Positions 11,357-22,020 of a stretch of 64,000 nucleotides of DNA are shown here, in pieces. Below the pieces are notes generated by a model. That model was not told the origin of the DNA. It ran no database searches and saw only the letters and a list, made by a program, of their open reading frames with translations. The translations under genes were made by a program, and so were the position numbers. The first letter of the stretch is position 1, and every line of letters starts with the position of its first letter. This DNA comes from Pachyseris speciosa (Eukaryota; Cnidaria; Anthozoa; Scleractinia; Pachyseridae): assembly GCA_016490735.1 (NCBI GenBank), contig JAEMWC010000057.1, positions 1,190,001-1,254,000 on the forward strand. Direction: 5' to 3'.

Positions 11357-13102
11357 GTAAATTAAATAAATAGAAGCTTAACATTTGGTTTAATCGTTGT
11401 TACTTTTGTTCAGGGATGAAACTTGTATTTTTCTCTCGAATGGATATAAATAACAATCATCTGTACTCGTTTTGGACGCAAAGAAGTAGTTGAATTGTTT
11501 TTTGTTTTTTTTTGTTACGTTGTTTTCTTTGCAAGCTAACGAGTGTTTTTACTCGGCTTGGCTGACTGTTTTTCGACCTTGGTACCTCAACAGCGTTAAG
11601 AAACTTTTGCCCTTATCTTAATAACACATAATCACAATGAGTCCTCGTAAAATTAAGCATTAAAACTCGAGTAAAAAAAAGCCGATCAAATGCATGTGCA
11701 TGTGCACGTCTCAAAATCTGACATAAAGTTGTCAAAATTTGAAAAACGTTTTAGAGATCTTCGTCGAAAGCGGCCTGTAAACAACAATATTAAGTTTCGC
11801 CGTCTGTAAACATGTCGTCTTAATTTGTTTGAAACGGTAAGAATCAGCGTTTGGATGTTAAAAACACCGAAATGGGTTGACAGGCTGGGCTGGCTTTGAT
11901 AAATTTTATATTGGACGGGTCTGCGAGAGAAATGCTGGTGTGGTTTGGCAAGCGCTTTCTTCGTTAACTGGATGACGCTTTGCCACTGAGAATCATTAAT
12001 TGAAGAAGGTTCTTCGGAAGACATGGTAATACCAGTAAAACTATCAAAGCTCTCTAGCGTTTTGTGTCAGCCAAGGAAAGATTTTGTGGAAATGGCGCTA
12101 TTATTCAGCTCTGTCGCGTTCCGAGTGATTGCTGCCTCAGCGATTCCTGCTGACTGCTCTAAACGATCAGGTGTGGACCTCTTTTTTGTCATTTCTACGG
12201 ACATTTATGTCAAAATTGCTAAGCAATTTTGGTTACTTGTCTAATTTCTCCACCTTCTCCAAGAATCTTCGAAGAAATGTTATTCGTATTCTGCTTTGTT
12301 TTCTTGTAATACTTGTGTTTGTTGTTCTGTTGTTTCTGAACCGCGGTCAATTCCTGTTGACTGCTCTTAACGATCAGTTTTTACCCTTTATTGTCTTTTC
12401 TACGGGCATTAATGTCAAAATAAATACCGATTTTTCTAGACTAATCAGTACAAGCTATTATTATTACAAGTTAGTCTTGTTTAATTTCTCCACCTTGTCC
12501 TTCTTCCAGCAAAACACTCGCATCGTACTTTGTTCGCTTGTAGTGTTTGTTTTTTTTAATCCGCTTTGAATTCCGTTACGCTTTCATATGAAAGTAGTTA
12601 GGACTCTCGAATGTCTGTATTTTTTTTGTAAACGTTTGCTATCGAAAACTCTTCGTTTTCCCTGCTGCTGCTCAATTGTTTTGGACACAAATTAAACTGG
12701 CCCAAATAAAGCCATGCGAAGTTGCTCGGTGAGAGTGTGCAACTCCGATTCTAGGCTTGGCCTGGCTAAATATATATATGGCCTTCAGCTTTTCTTTTTA
12801 TAATCGCTACATACCAGACTGGAATGGTGTTCCATCGAACATCATGCATGCACCTTCTTTAAGCAGTTTTAAGTCCTATCTATTACATTATTTGTGTCAA
12901 TTTTAAATCAGATGTAGCTTGTGAGTGACAAGTATGTAATTTAATTAGGTTAGCATTGGATTGTATTTCAATTTTACTTCTTTATTTTTAGTGTCAATCT
13001 CAAAGCAGGGGTGACTTGTAAGAGACAAATATTTGATTTAATTTGATTAGGTTAGCTTTGGGCCTCGTTTAAATTTCACCTCTTAGTTTTTAGAATGTGT
13101 AA
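11357..13102. other. intron or intergenic; no certain gene
   Basis: Several low-complexity T-rich frames occur. The word AGGCTTGGC...GGCTAAATATATATA near 12745-12780 recurs near 14928 and marks a dispersed repeat. Confidence 0.4.
11686..12024 (-). CDS. weak hypothetical frame, minus strand
   Basis: An ATG at 12024 opens a serine-rich N-terminus (MSSEEPSSINDSQWQSVIQ). The first 60 or so residues look protein-like; the rest is basic and ends in a CTCTCI repeat. It might be a first exon with an unnoticed donor, or chance. No family is recognised. Confidence 0.2.
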   Translation of the reverse strand: MSSEEPSSINDSQWQSVIQLTKKALAKPHQHFSRRPVQYKIYQSQPSLSTHFGVFNIQTLILTVSNKLRRHVYRRRNLILLFTGRFRRRSLKRFSNFDNFMSDFETCTCTCI

Positions 13103-13104
13103 TA

Positions 13105-13535
13105 CAGTAATAGCCCACGTATAAGAACCAGAATTTTCTAATTTAGCCTAAATAGATTCTTATATAAATGGTACTGAAAGCAAATTTAGGCTACCAAGGT
13201 TCTTAAAATAGGTTCTTAAATTTTCATATGAATTTTATCTGAATATACTATATATATGATAAATATCATCTCATAATACAGTATAAATCATTTATTTGTA
13301 CCATAGAGAAATGCCTATAGGCAGTTCACTGCAGGTACAGTATATGTCCTTAACAAAACATAACAAAGAAACTCATTCAGCAGTTTCTACCTTTACACTT
13401 TTACAGCAACCCCACTGATAAGAACCTAACTTAAAATTTTAGCTTTAATGGCTTCTTATGTGGAGGGGGCTTAAAATGAAAATTTTAGCCTAACAGGTTC
13501 TTAAAACCCAGGTTCTTATTCGTGGGCTATTACTG
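13105..13535. mobile_element. Tc1/mariner-type MITE (CAGT ends, TA target)
   Basis: The left end CAGTAATAGCCCACG and the right complement, including the following TAAGAACC block, form a terminal repeat of about 24 bp with one or two mismatches. The element sits between TA dinucleotides (13103-13104, 13536-13537). CAGT termini with TA duplication fit pogo/Tc1/mariner derivatives. The interior repeats TTCTTATA/TTCTTAAA words and has no coding potential. Confidence 0.75.
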
Positions 13536-13537
13536 TA

Positions 13538-14640
13538 TTAGATAATATTCTTTGTATGGGAATTTACTTTCTCCCAATTATTCTCCAGTCATGCACTTTT
13601 TTTTTGTATCAACTTAGATGTATTCGCATGACAAAGTATTACTAAACTTAAAGTAAGCTCTTTCTCATTAATGTACACATCCTTTGGACTTCCTTCCTGC
13701 ATGCAGTCTTTCAATTAATTTTATTCATAGCTGGTCACACCAATCTTGTGGTATGTTTGGATGACATTTGGCACTAATGTGTAATGGGATTTTTGATGTT
13801 TGATGAAGTATGTTGTGCAATTTCAAATGTACATGGAGAAATGTGAGACTAATCCTCACCTTTCTTGCAAAATAGAAAATCAAGTTAAGATTGCTAACAC
13901 GGATTTCCAGCACTTTTGCTTTGGTGAATCATTACCTTAAATCCTCATACTCATTGTTAATTACCTTGATAGTGATATCAACCAAATGCCCAATATTTTA
14001 TTATCAAGTTGCTTAGTCTTGCACTTGGCTGGCCAGAAATGCAGCTGGATTTCTTTTTGAAAACACTGTAGGTGCATTGATTGATGAGCTTAATGTCAGC
14101 AAGCAGTTTTTTGCGATAGTAAGGTCAAGAAGTAACTGATCAAAAGAAATATCTTGGCCTTAATGCATATCATCTAAATATTTTTATTGATTTCCATGTA
14201 TCTTTCTTTCATAAATTTTTTTGATGCATACATATATCCAGAGGATACACAATTTCTGATTTCCAACCGTCTCATGGGAGGCTTTGGATAACTGAAATTG
14301 CATTCATTATGAAGTGATGATCTGAATCACTATATGTCTGATGTCGGATACTGATTCAAAATAGCATTCACCAGGCTTCTCCACCAATTTCTAGTGGCTC
14401 TAAACCATAACTAAGTAGCCTACAGTTAAACTGGGAAACAGACCTGTCCTTAGGTATTGCTCTAACATGTTAAGAAATGTTTTGCTTTAAAAATTTATAG
14501 ATGCAAACTAGCGTTGCAGGTTCTTTTTTACACAAAGTATTAAAGATTATTGTTTTAAAAAAACCTACCTCAATATATTTTTTTTGCTTTTTAACATCTC
14601 CAAACTCAATTTGCAAAGGAATTTTTATTACCTTACTGAA
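13538..14640. other. no gene seen
   Basis: AT-rich sequence with only short unsupported frames. Confidence 0.5.
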
Positions 14641-14654
14641 TAGAATGCTTGTTT

Positions 14655-14790
14655 TTAGGAGGGGTGGGGGTCCAAATCCATAAAAGGGGGTTCATATCTG
14701 CTAGCAGTTCTGGACTAGGGGGTCCAAATCTGATCCACAAGCAGATCTGGACTGGAGGGTGCAAATCTGCGGGGGGTCCAAATCCACTGT
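14655..14790. repeat. GGGGGTCCAAATC tandem words
   Basis: At least three imperfect copies of GGGGTCCAAATC(C/T) alternate with GCAGATCTGGACT-like words. Confidence 0.6.
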
Positions 14791-14914
14791 GACACTGGCT
14801 CAGATCACCTTTCCATACTATTTTTTACAGCCTTGGGTCTGTAGCTTGAGTGAGGTCAGATGGGTGATATGACCACCACACTATATGTAAATGCCAGTAG
14901 AAAAAGAATGCTTT

Positions 14915-15060
14915 TGGAGCTCCGCTTTTAGGCTTGGCTAAATATATATATTATCTCAGAAGGATTAAAGATGCTACTTCACTCCGACAAGCATTACCAG
15001 TAACTGATTTAGAATTCATGTATTCTGAACCTCCGGAATTTCATATTCTTTGTACATCAA
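14915..15060. repeat. dispersed repeat fragment
   Basis: It begins GCTTTTAGGCTTGGCTAAATATATATA and contains AAAGATGCTACTTCACTCC...GCATTACCAGTAACTGATT. The two halves recur separately near 12745 and 10040. Confidence 0.5.
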
Positions 15061-15347
15061 AAAGTAGTTTCCAGGTGATATCAACTAATATAAGAAGTAT
15101 CTTAAAGGGGCTATGTCATGGAGTTGTGGTAAGAAGCTTATAATTACAACAAACAAAATGATACGATCATGCTTTTCTCTCCTTTCCAGAATAAACTTTT
15201 ATGTCTTCCTGTTGGAGTTCTAAGATCAGCTTATATCCAAAAAATATTCTTGGTCTTTATTTAACCCGCGTTTTGATCCAAATACAGAAAAATACGTTAT
15301 AAATAGGTTATAAAAATACGCTTCCTTTTGTGTAAAGAAAATAACCC

Positions 15348-15408
15348 TAGCCTACGTGTAGCCGTACCCTCCCCCGAGGAAAAACTGGGTACGGCTTCAC
15401 GTAGGCTA
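15348..15408. mobile_element. 61-bp TAGCC...GGCTA micro-MITE
   Basis: TAGCCTACGTGTAGCCGTACCC pairs with its complement (one mismatch) around a short loop. The direct duplication AATAACCC lies on both sides (15340-15347 and 15409-15416), an 8-bp target duplication. The termini resemble those of the 232-bp element at 42101, which has a 9-bp duplication. This is consistent with Mutator-like elements, by inference. Confidence 0.7.
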
Positions 15409-15416
15409 AATAACCC

Positions 15417-16095
15417 GAACCAAATGATTTTGAGGACGAGAGTTAACAAGACTTCAAACTGATATGTGAGATTTAAAAGTCAGTGATCATTAACATGAGA
15501 CTGCATAAATTCAAAACAGTTGCAGTAAATATGAACTCGCGAAAGTTCGTGAAATGGAAGCAGATCGATAATAGCACGCGACGGCCTATGATAGTGAGTC
15601 AGAGTTGATATCCAAGATGGAGAGCTGGCGTAAGCGATGTATGGTCGAAAAAAGTATCTGGAAGTTGATGATATCAAATGAATTTTAAGTTGATTTCAAG
15701 AGCTTAAGAGTCAATAAAAGCGACTGAGATAAGACTAAAAGTCACTGAGTTGGAAGGAAAACATCTGATTAAATCAGTCGTTTGCACACAAAACATTGGC
15801 ACAAATAAAACTCTGTGAGAATATTCTGAGGCCGGGTGTGGATGGGCTTTACCGTTTAGTGCTGTTTGCCTTTATTGTTAGTGTTTGCTGTTAACTTGGC
15901 CAATATTTTAATGTTGACTGCTACTGTTAAAAAGTACTCTTTAAATTTAGTGTTAGATGTTGAGGAAACCAGAATTTAACTTCTTATGTTATAGGACCAA
16001 TGGTTAAGAATGTAAGCGGCAGTCAAGCAAATATTGAAATCTTGCTATCTCTCGTTCGAACTCAACTGACTGGGCATTGCTATTACGCTTATTAG
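15417..16095. other. no gene seen
   Basis: Nothing coding is supported. It ends at the first unit of the hammerhead array. Confidence 0.5.
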
Positions 16096-16208
16096 GATAC
16101 TTCACAAATTAATGTGATCAAGTAAGCTGAAGCCACTCTCAAGGGCACTAAGGCCACAAGGTAGCGGGCATTACCCCTTAAATCTACCAAAGCAAAGATT
16201 GAGTCCAA

Positions 16209-16273
16209 GCATTAGCAGTCATGGACAGCTGTTTCGGCCTTGTTAGGCCTCATCAGCATGGCATAACTAATGC
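16209..16273 (-). ncRNA. type I hammerhead ribozyme, unit 1
   Basis: On the minus strand: stem I GCAUUAG pairs with CUAAUGC and CAUG with CAUG, separated by an internal loop (UUAUGC opposite ACUG). The core CUGAUGA is followed by stem II GGCC/GGCC with loop UAACAA, then GAAA. Stem III is minimal (AC-AGCU-GU), and the cleavage triplet is GUC. All invariant core bases are present. The predicted cut is between plus-strand positions 16224 and 16223. The self-complementary ACAGCUGU stem III suggests efficient action as a dimer. Confidence 0.9.
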
Positions 16274-16463
16274 CCAGGCTCAAGTACCCACATATCAATA
16301 AAACAAGCAATGAAAACGTAAAGCTTGTGGGATGTGGCTGGAGTGACAAGGATACTTCACAAATTAATGTGATCAAGTAAGCTGAAGCCACTCTCAAGGG
16401 CACTAAGGCCACAAGGTAGCGGGCATTACCCCTTAAATCTACCAAAGCAAAGATTGAGTCCAA

Positions 16464-16528
16464 GCATTAGCAGTCATGGACAGCTGTTTCGGCCTTGTTA
16501 GGCCTCATCAGCATGGCATAACTAATGC
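16464..16528 (-). ncRNA. type I hammerhead ribozyme, unit 2
   Basis: Identical to unit 1 over stems, core and loops. The predicted cut is between 16479 and 16478. Confidence 0.9.
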
Positions 16529-16688
16529 CCAGGCTCAAGTACCCACATATCAATAAAACAAGCAATGAAAACGTAAAGCTTGTGGGATGTGGCTGGAGTG
16601 ACAAGGATACTTCAAAAATTAATGGCACTAAGGCCACAAGGTAGCGGGCATTACCCCTTAAATCTACCAAAGCAAAGATTGAACCCAA

Positions 16689-16753
16689 GCATTAGCAGCC
16701 ATGGACAGCTGTTTCGGCCTTGTTAGGCCTCATCAGCATGGCATAGCTAATGC
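16689..16753 (-). ncRNA. type I hammerhead ribozyme, unit 3 (stem I variant)
   Basis: The core, stem II and stem III are the same as in units 1 and 2. Two stem I loop substitutions (U to C beside GCAUUAG, A to G beside CAUG) each create an extra Watson-Crick pair, so base pairing is strengthened and the internal loop shrinks. The predicted cut is between 16704 and 16703. Confidence 0.88.
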
Positions 16754-17072
16754 TCAGGCTCAAGTACCCACATATCAATAAAACAAGCAATGAAAACGTA
16801 AAGCTTGTGGGATGTGGCTGGAGTGACAAGGATACTTCACAAATTAATGTGATCAATGTGATCGTTTTCATTACTTGTTTGTCCAATACACAAAGTAGGT
16901 TCATGTTATATTAATGCTTTTCCTATGAGCAACTCAGCAAGCTTGCATTATTTACTAAGATTTGTACATGCTTCATATAATTTTATAATATTTGCAAAAT
17001 ATTTGCTTTAAAATGTCAAGAATAGGGCTTTCATCAATAGACTGAACGGCCGAGCGCTCTTTCCTCGCGCAG

Positions 17073-17257
17073 GTATGTGTCATGGATCAATTTTATCCTG
17101 GGTTTAATTCGTTTCTCCCTTTGTTTTAAACTAATTATCACACATTACCATACATTATCATACATTACCATACATTATCACACATTACCATACCCCCACC
17201 CCCCAAAAAAAGAGAAAAAGATTGAAACCAAGGATAAAATTGAACCATAACACATAC
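17073..17257. mobile_element. MITE with internal minisatellite
   Basis: GTATGTGTCATGGATCAATT at the left and the complement ending ...AACACATAC at the right form imperfect arms of about 40 bp, including ATCCTGGGTTT / AAACCAAGGAT. The centre (17131-17200) is an 11-bp minisatellite alternating ACATTATCATA and ACATTACCATA. Confidence 0.7.
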
Positions 17258-17835
17258 AGCTGCCAGCCTTTCTCTCAGTAATCGTGGCGCTTTAGCGAAT
17301 GTTACCTGCAATCAAACAAAGAAAAATGACAAATGTTCTGTGAAGATGAGGTTTACACCTTGAGATCAGTAAATTATTTTACGATTTACTGAAATCTTTT
17401 AAAGAGTTTTTTAAAGCGAAGTATGTGGAGATTGGTCGGCTTCCGTTTGAATACCTGAATGCCTACCCGAAATCGCCTCACTGTTCCGAAAACTTTTTTC
17501 AGTAGTAAATGGTAAAGTTATATAGTACGCTAACAGACTCACAACAAAACTATTGGCTTTTAACTCTCAAAGTAAAAACCTTATTTTTATCAGACTTTTC
17601 TTCCTTTTTACGTTTGACTGTGGTTAAAATCTATTGTCACATCAACCATTCGCCTGATCGCACTCAGCACAAGACCTCCAGTTCTTATTTATAATAATTC
17701 GTCCCCCCCCCTAACTCCCCCGCGATGTATATCTAAAAACGGTAATGACAGAAATCCCAGATTTACGAATAATTGTTCGCATAAAACCGAACATAGGGCA
17801 GCAAATTTCTAACTTAACTTCAAAAGGCAGCCGCA
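17258..17835. other. no certain gene
   Basis: A possible short exon-like frame (FFKAKYVEIGRLPFEYLNAY) starts after TTTTAAAG near 17402 and stops near 17507. It has no donor or partner I can find. Confidence 0.3.
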
Positions 17836-17976
17836 ATGAACTCCGACCCGTTCCATCGCTCATTTATCACGCCAGCAGTTAACTGTGAGGAAGTGAATGA
17901 CATTTTCGTACACCACGAAAGTCAGCGCACACGCTGGAGTCACTCTGAAAAGATAAAACAGAAATACAAGGAACAT
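17836..17976 (+). CDS. candidate first coding exon (MNSDPFHRSF start), function unknown
   Basis: ATG in a good context (GCCGCAATGA) opens 47 codons ending exactly at a GTAAGC donor, phase 0, with a stop three codons into the intron. The peptide is hydrophilic and charged near its end (QRTRWSHSEKIKQKYKEH), consistent with the cytoplasmic start of a membrane protein or any soluble protein. An AAAAG acceptor-like site 11 bp upstream leaves open that it is an internal exon. No family is recognised and no downstream exon is identified. Confidence 0.4.
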
Positions 17977-18272
17977 GTAAGCTAAGCATTCACCAGTGCG
18001 TGAAAAGTCGCGGTTTGAATCGCACTGTATCGGATTGGCCAAGATTTTTATTTGGACGGTTCATGCTAGTGTCATCCTGAATATTACATAATGCCTATTT
18101 CACTGCCGAACTTAAAAATAAGCTGGGGCACTTTTGACACTGCTTGTCCAGTTAGTGGAGCCCTGTGTCATATGAATCTAATAGAGTACGGCTCGACCAG
18201 TTCCCCGGTAAGGCTAGGCACATTGGCGTGTTTCTTTGTGTTCCTCTTTGTTTTCGTTTTCGGTTTTCCTTT

Positions 18273-19041
18273 CTTGTTTGAGCATCTTCACATGCTCAGC
18301 ACTACATCGTTTTTAATTGACGGCCGGGTGTAAAATATACCATCTTTGTTCATCAACATAACATTCAAGGTAAAAGTGCAGCCTGTCCAACACTTCTCTA
18401 ATGCGCAGACCTAACGATAACACTGAGCTGTTTAAAATGGTTTACAAGACTGATAACATACAGTAGCAGTGTTTTGTATCTCCTTAATGTTCCTTTTACT
18501 GTGCTTATACGTATGAATATGACGCAATAATTTCTCCACCAATAAACAACATCTTTCCCCTACCTGAGAACATTGGGAACCAGTACCTTATAAAATCGTT
18601 TGACTCCTTCGTATCTACAATTTCCAAGAAGGAAACCACACAACCACAAAACTAAGAGAGGTTTTTTTTTTTTTTTTTGCATTAACCTTATCATTATCAT
18701 TTTTTAATTTTTTTAGTTTTTATTTTTTTTATTTTTTTCCCACAAAAGAACTGAAGCCAAACACGAGAAAGCTTTATAGACATAACCGTAATATTTCGTT
18801 CAGTAAAATTTTGATGTAATGTTCAGTTTAGTTTATTTGCAACGACAACAACGTTTAACAGATAAAAAGTACCTACCCGAAGGTAGCAAAGGCTAGTTGA
18901 GTCGGGTGGGTCAAAAGGATGTTAAAAATACAGAAGGAAAATAACACAAATTACAAAAATTAATTAAAAATAATTCAAGTACAGATTACAACTGGAACTT
19001 TTGACTAAGAACAAGAAAATAAGATAATTTACAGTAACATG
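18273..19041. repeat. dispersed 0.8-kb repeat, copy A
   Basis: It shares long stretches with 56875-57707, from TTGTTTGAG...CACATGCT to AAGATAATTTACAGTAACATGA. A poly-T/A-rich section (18661-18735) lies inside. The copies differ by substitutions and small indels. Confidence 0.85.
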
Positions 19042-21320
19042 ATAATCTACAATAACAGGAGCTACAATTTAAAGGAGCTATTTTGGTTCCATAAATCCAG
19101 CAGATATTTTAGCAACGATCATTTTTTTAGGACGATAATCATCTTCATCGTTAAGTAATTTCAATAAATTTGCACGACGAATTGCACCCAGAACACAGTG
19201 AGGCACAACGCCAAATCACGCCATGCAAGGAGTGGGATAACAAATGCAAAAAAATGTAAAAGAGAGAGAGGAATATGAGACAGATACACTGTAAAGTCTA
19301 GCATCTGCGTGTTACAGCGTATGTCAACAATATGAAATAGGAATGAACGTCTTTATTGCTTCTAGAGAAAACGAAGAGCAAAACAAATGTTCTATCAAAC
19401 GAATAAACGTCTCTGAAATGCGAGGATTCTTTTTCAGATGGAACACTTGGAATTTTAGTTCCGCTCTTCAACATGAGCCGAAAAGAACTGGGTTAAGGTG
19501 ACCTTCCCTTAACGTTTTACGAATAATGTCCACTGCCCCGTTATACTCAGTCATAGTATGCTGATTCTACGACAAAAATAGATTTGATTGGCTTACCGAC
19601 CGTAAGGTATGCTAAATGGGTTAGTTTCCATAGAAACTGTGGTTCTGAGACAATGAGGGAGTTGAGAAGGTAGATTGGCCACCGTAAAGGCCCGTTTACA
19701 CAGGCGATGTTTGTCGCGCTAAAGCTGCAACTTCAAAATCGCACGTGTAAACTACGTACAGTGTAGGTGAGATTTCAGCGCAGTTTTAGTGCAATTTGTC
19801 GGCACGAAACACAGCGATTTGACATGCAACTCACGAAACACGGTTTTATAAACAAAATCGCAGAAAAGATTGCAACAAGTTTCGAACAAGTTCGAAACGG
19901 CTGCGAAACGGCTGCTTAAGTAGTGTTCATAACTGAGATGATCATTCACATTCATTCTTTAACCCGCATGCAGTTCAAATATATGATTTTCTTATATCCA
20001 TTTTCAAATAAAAGTCACTTTGAAAAACATTGTTTGTTTGTTTGTATGTTTGTCTGTTTGTTTGTTTATTTGTTAGGTTACAAAACTTACAAAGGCGAAA
20101 TGAATATCAAAAGTAAAGGTCCACCAGAAAAGGAACGGCAGCCGAAAGTAACGCTATCCAATCGAAAATACTAAAATTTATAATAGCGATTCTCTGTATG
20201 TACGATGTCTTTGCTTCTCTCAAGCGCCATGCAGATGGAACAGCTTAGTGTTCAACTGTACAAGAATGCCGAAGAATGCCGAAGAATGCTGAAGAATACC
20301 GAAGAATGCCGAAGAATGTCGAAGAATGCTGAGGAATGCTGAAGAATCACTGGAATTGAGAGAGAGAGAACTGAAGTCACATTACGCTTGATTGCATCTA
20401 CCTTGATAATTCCTTGAATTACTTGCGTATTCAAGCTACTGATTCGTTCTTCATGATCTTCTGTCTCAACTTCTCACTGAGGTGCTTCAGCTTTCCACTT
20501 CATGCACCTTAGCTCCTCGTCAAAAATTAGCGCTCGTCGTTCTTTGCAGAGAGAACCTAACTCGTGTACACCCTCTCTATAGAGTAAGAATAACTTTATA
20601 CACATCATTAGGGGACCTGTTACTTTAACTACAAGCTAACTAACTTATCCCGAACCAGAAACGTCAAAGACTGTATAATAGAGGCTTTTCGTGAGCGATT
20701 TCTGATTTCACCCCCTCCTCCGTCTCCACCAGTGGTCCTCCAAATACAAATCTCGTGTCTCATGTATATCACAGATTCACTGGGAAAATATTCTTTGGGT
20801 ACTAGTATAACTGGAAAGAGTAAAACCTTGATGCGGATGGCGGCCCTGCTCTATTGGCCTTACAAGATTAGCAACGTGAAGCGTAAATGTTTCACCGATA
20901 TCTGTCTTGGGTGTTTACCATACGAGCCTTGTTTAAAGGGCTTTGTTGCAATTTTTTTAGCATCGATTGAACAGGCCATACTAAAAGATGTTTTTACAGT
21001 CTGAAATACAAAATACTGCTCAAATGTTTTGATCAAAACTACTCTACTAGTACAGTGAAACTATAAACAAGGGGCCTGGGCCACGGATGGTCAGGATAGA
21101 AAGGGGGTTATAACTTGAAAAAAAAAAAGGCGAGCCGCTGTTTTTCAAATTTCAGCCTTCGTGTCTGGTGAGACCACTTTGTGTATAAAAATGTTCTTAG
21201 TCTTGATTCAACCCAAATTTTGGTACAAAGACCATCTCCAGGCAAACAATAACCAATAGAGTTTAAAAGCCTCCGTCCCCGAATCAAGGATTTTTTTTGC
21301 GCCTTCTAATCGTTGCCCTA
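19042..21320. other. no certain gene; two simple repeats
   Basis: A (TTTG)n tract lies at 20031-20074 and a 10-bp minisatellite (GAAGAATGCC) at 20261-20348. The stretch 19687-19760 (GTTTACACAGGCGATGTTTGTCGC...CGCACGTGTAAAC) looks like a decayed inverted-repeat element. Confidence 0.5.
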
Positions 21321-21323
21321 AAA

Positions 21324-21470
21324 ATGGCGGCTCCCAAATTAAACATTGGTGGAAGGAGAAGTTACTTCAGTAATATTGCTGAGCCACACATACTGGAGGA
21401 GGATTTTCGGACTTCAAGTGGCCCGTTTTCTCGCGTAGTTTTCTTGTTCACGATTGTAGTAATCGGATGA
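21324..21470 (+). CDS. short hypothetical frame (MAAPKLNIGG start)
   Basis: Forty-eight codons begin ATGGCGGCTCCC, an anthozoan-like start context, with a hydrophilic start and a hydrophobic end (VVFLFTIVVIG). The last third overlaps a possible tRNA-like box B (GGTTCAACTCC at 21476), so the end may be repeat-derived. No family is recognised. Confidence 0.2.
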   Translation: MAAPKLNIGGRRSYFSNIAEPHILEEDFRTSSGPFSRVVFLFTIVVIG

Positions 21471-22020
21471 TCGTAGGTTCAACTCCTGTTGGGCAAACTC
21501 GGATTATCTTTCCAGGGTATGTAACTCACATCGTTCATTTATTCACCAGGCTGAAGATATGCAATCCCATTTCCCAAACAATATGGTATCATCGCATATT
21601 GAGATTACTTACACTTATTTGACTCTTACGACGATAGAAAAATTCGGCAAAATGAGAGTGGCTGAATATTAATCCGGCGATTTTGCGGGACAGTTCTTAA
21701 ATATACAACGTAACTGCTAAAGATTTACCGCGTTTTGACTGATTGCATTTACTATTGCATGGTATAAAAGCTCAGGCTGAGTTTCATGCAGACAATTGGT
21801 GGAAATTTGGCCCCATTCCCAATTTTTTTTCAATCTGGTTTGAAAATTAGATTTCGCTCGTATTTTGTGTGTTTTTTTAGCATGATGTCGCTTGTCAGCG
21901 GCGTTCGCTGGAACTTAACTTAACTTAAAAATTCCTTAAAACTGGAAATATTTAACAGATCCGATGAAGCGGAGCGTGGTTTTAGTACGAGCAACACACC
22001 AGCGAAATCTAGTTTTCAAG

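Larger units (their letters stand above)
16096..16856 (-). mobile_element. retrozyme-like tandem array with hammerhead ribozymes
   Basis: Three units (starts 16096, 16351, 16606) and the beginning of a fourth (16831), each opening with GATACTTCA(C/A)AAATTAATG, are arranged head to tail with periods 255, 255 and 225 bp. The third unit is shorter because 30 bp after AATTAAT are missing. On the minus strand each unit holds a complete type I hammerhead ribozyme. Minus-strand transcripts would therefore be cut into unit-length RNAs (225 and 255 nt). Tandem units of a few hundred bp with short-stem-III type I hammerheads are the definition of animal retrozymes (small non-autonomous retroelements that give circular RNAs). 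There is no protein-coding capacity; the repeated open frames reflect the repeat itself. Confidence 0.85.

Noticed and set aside
16212..16904. family of three related small proteins on the minus strand
   Set aside because: The repeated frames follow from the tandem hammerhead units. The ribozyme explains the conservation better than coding.
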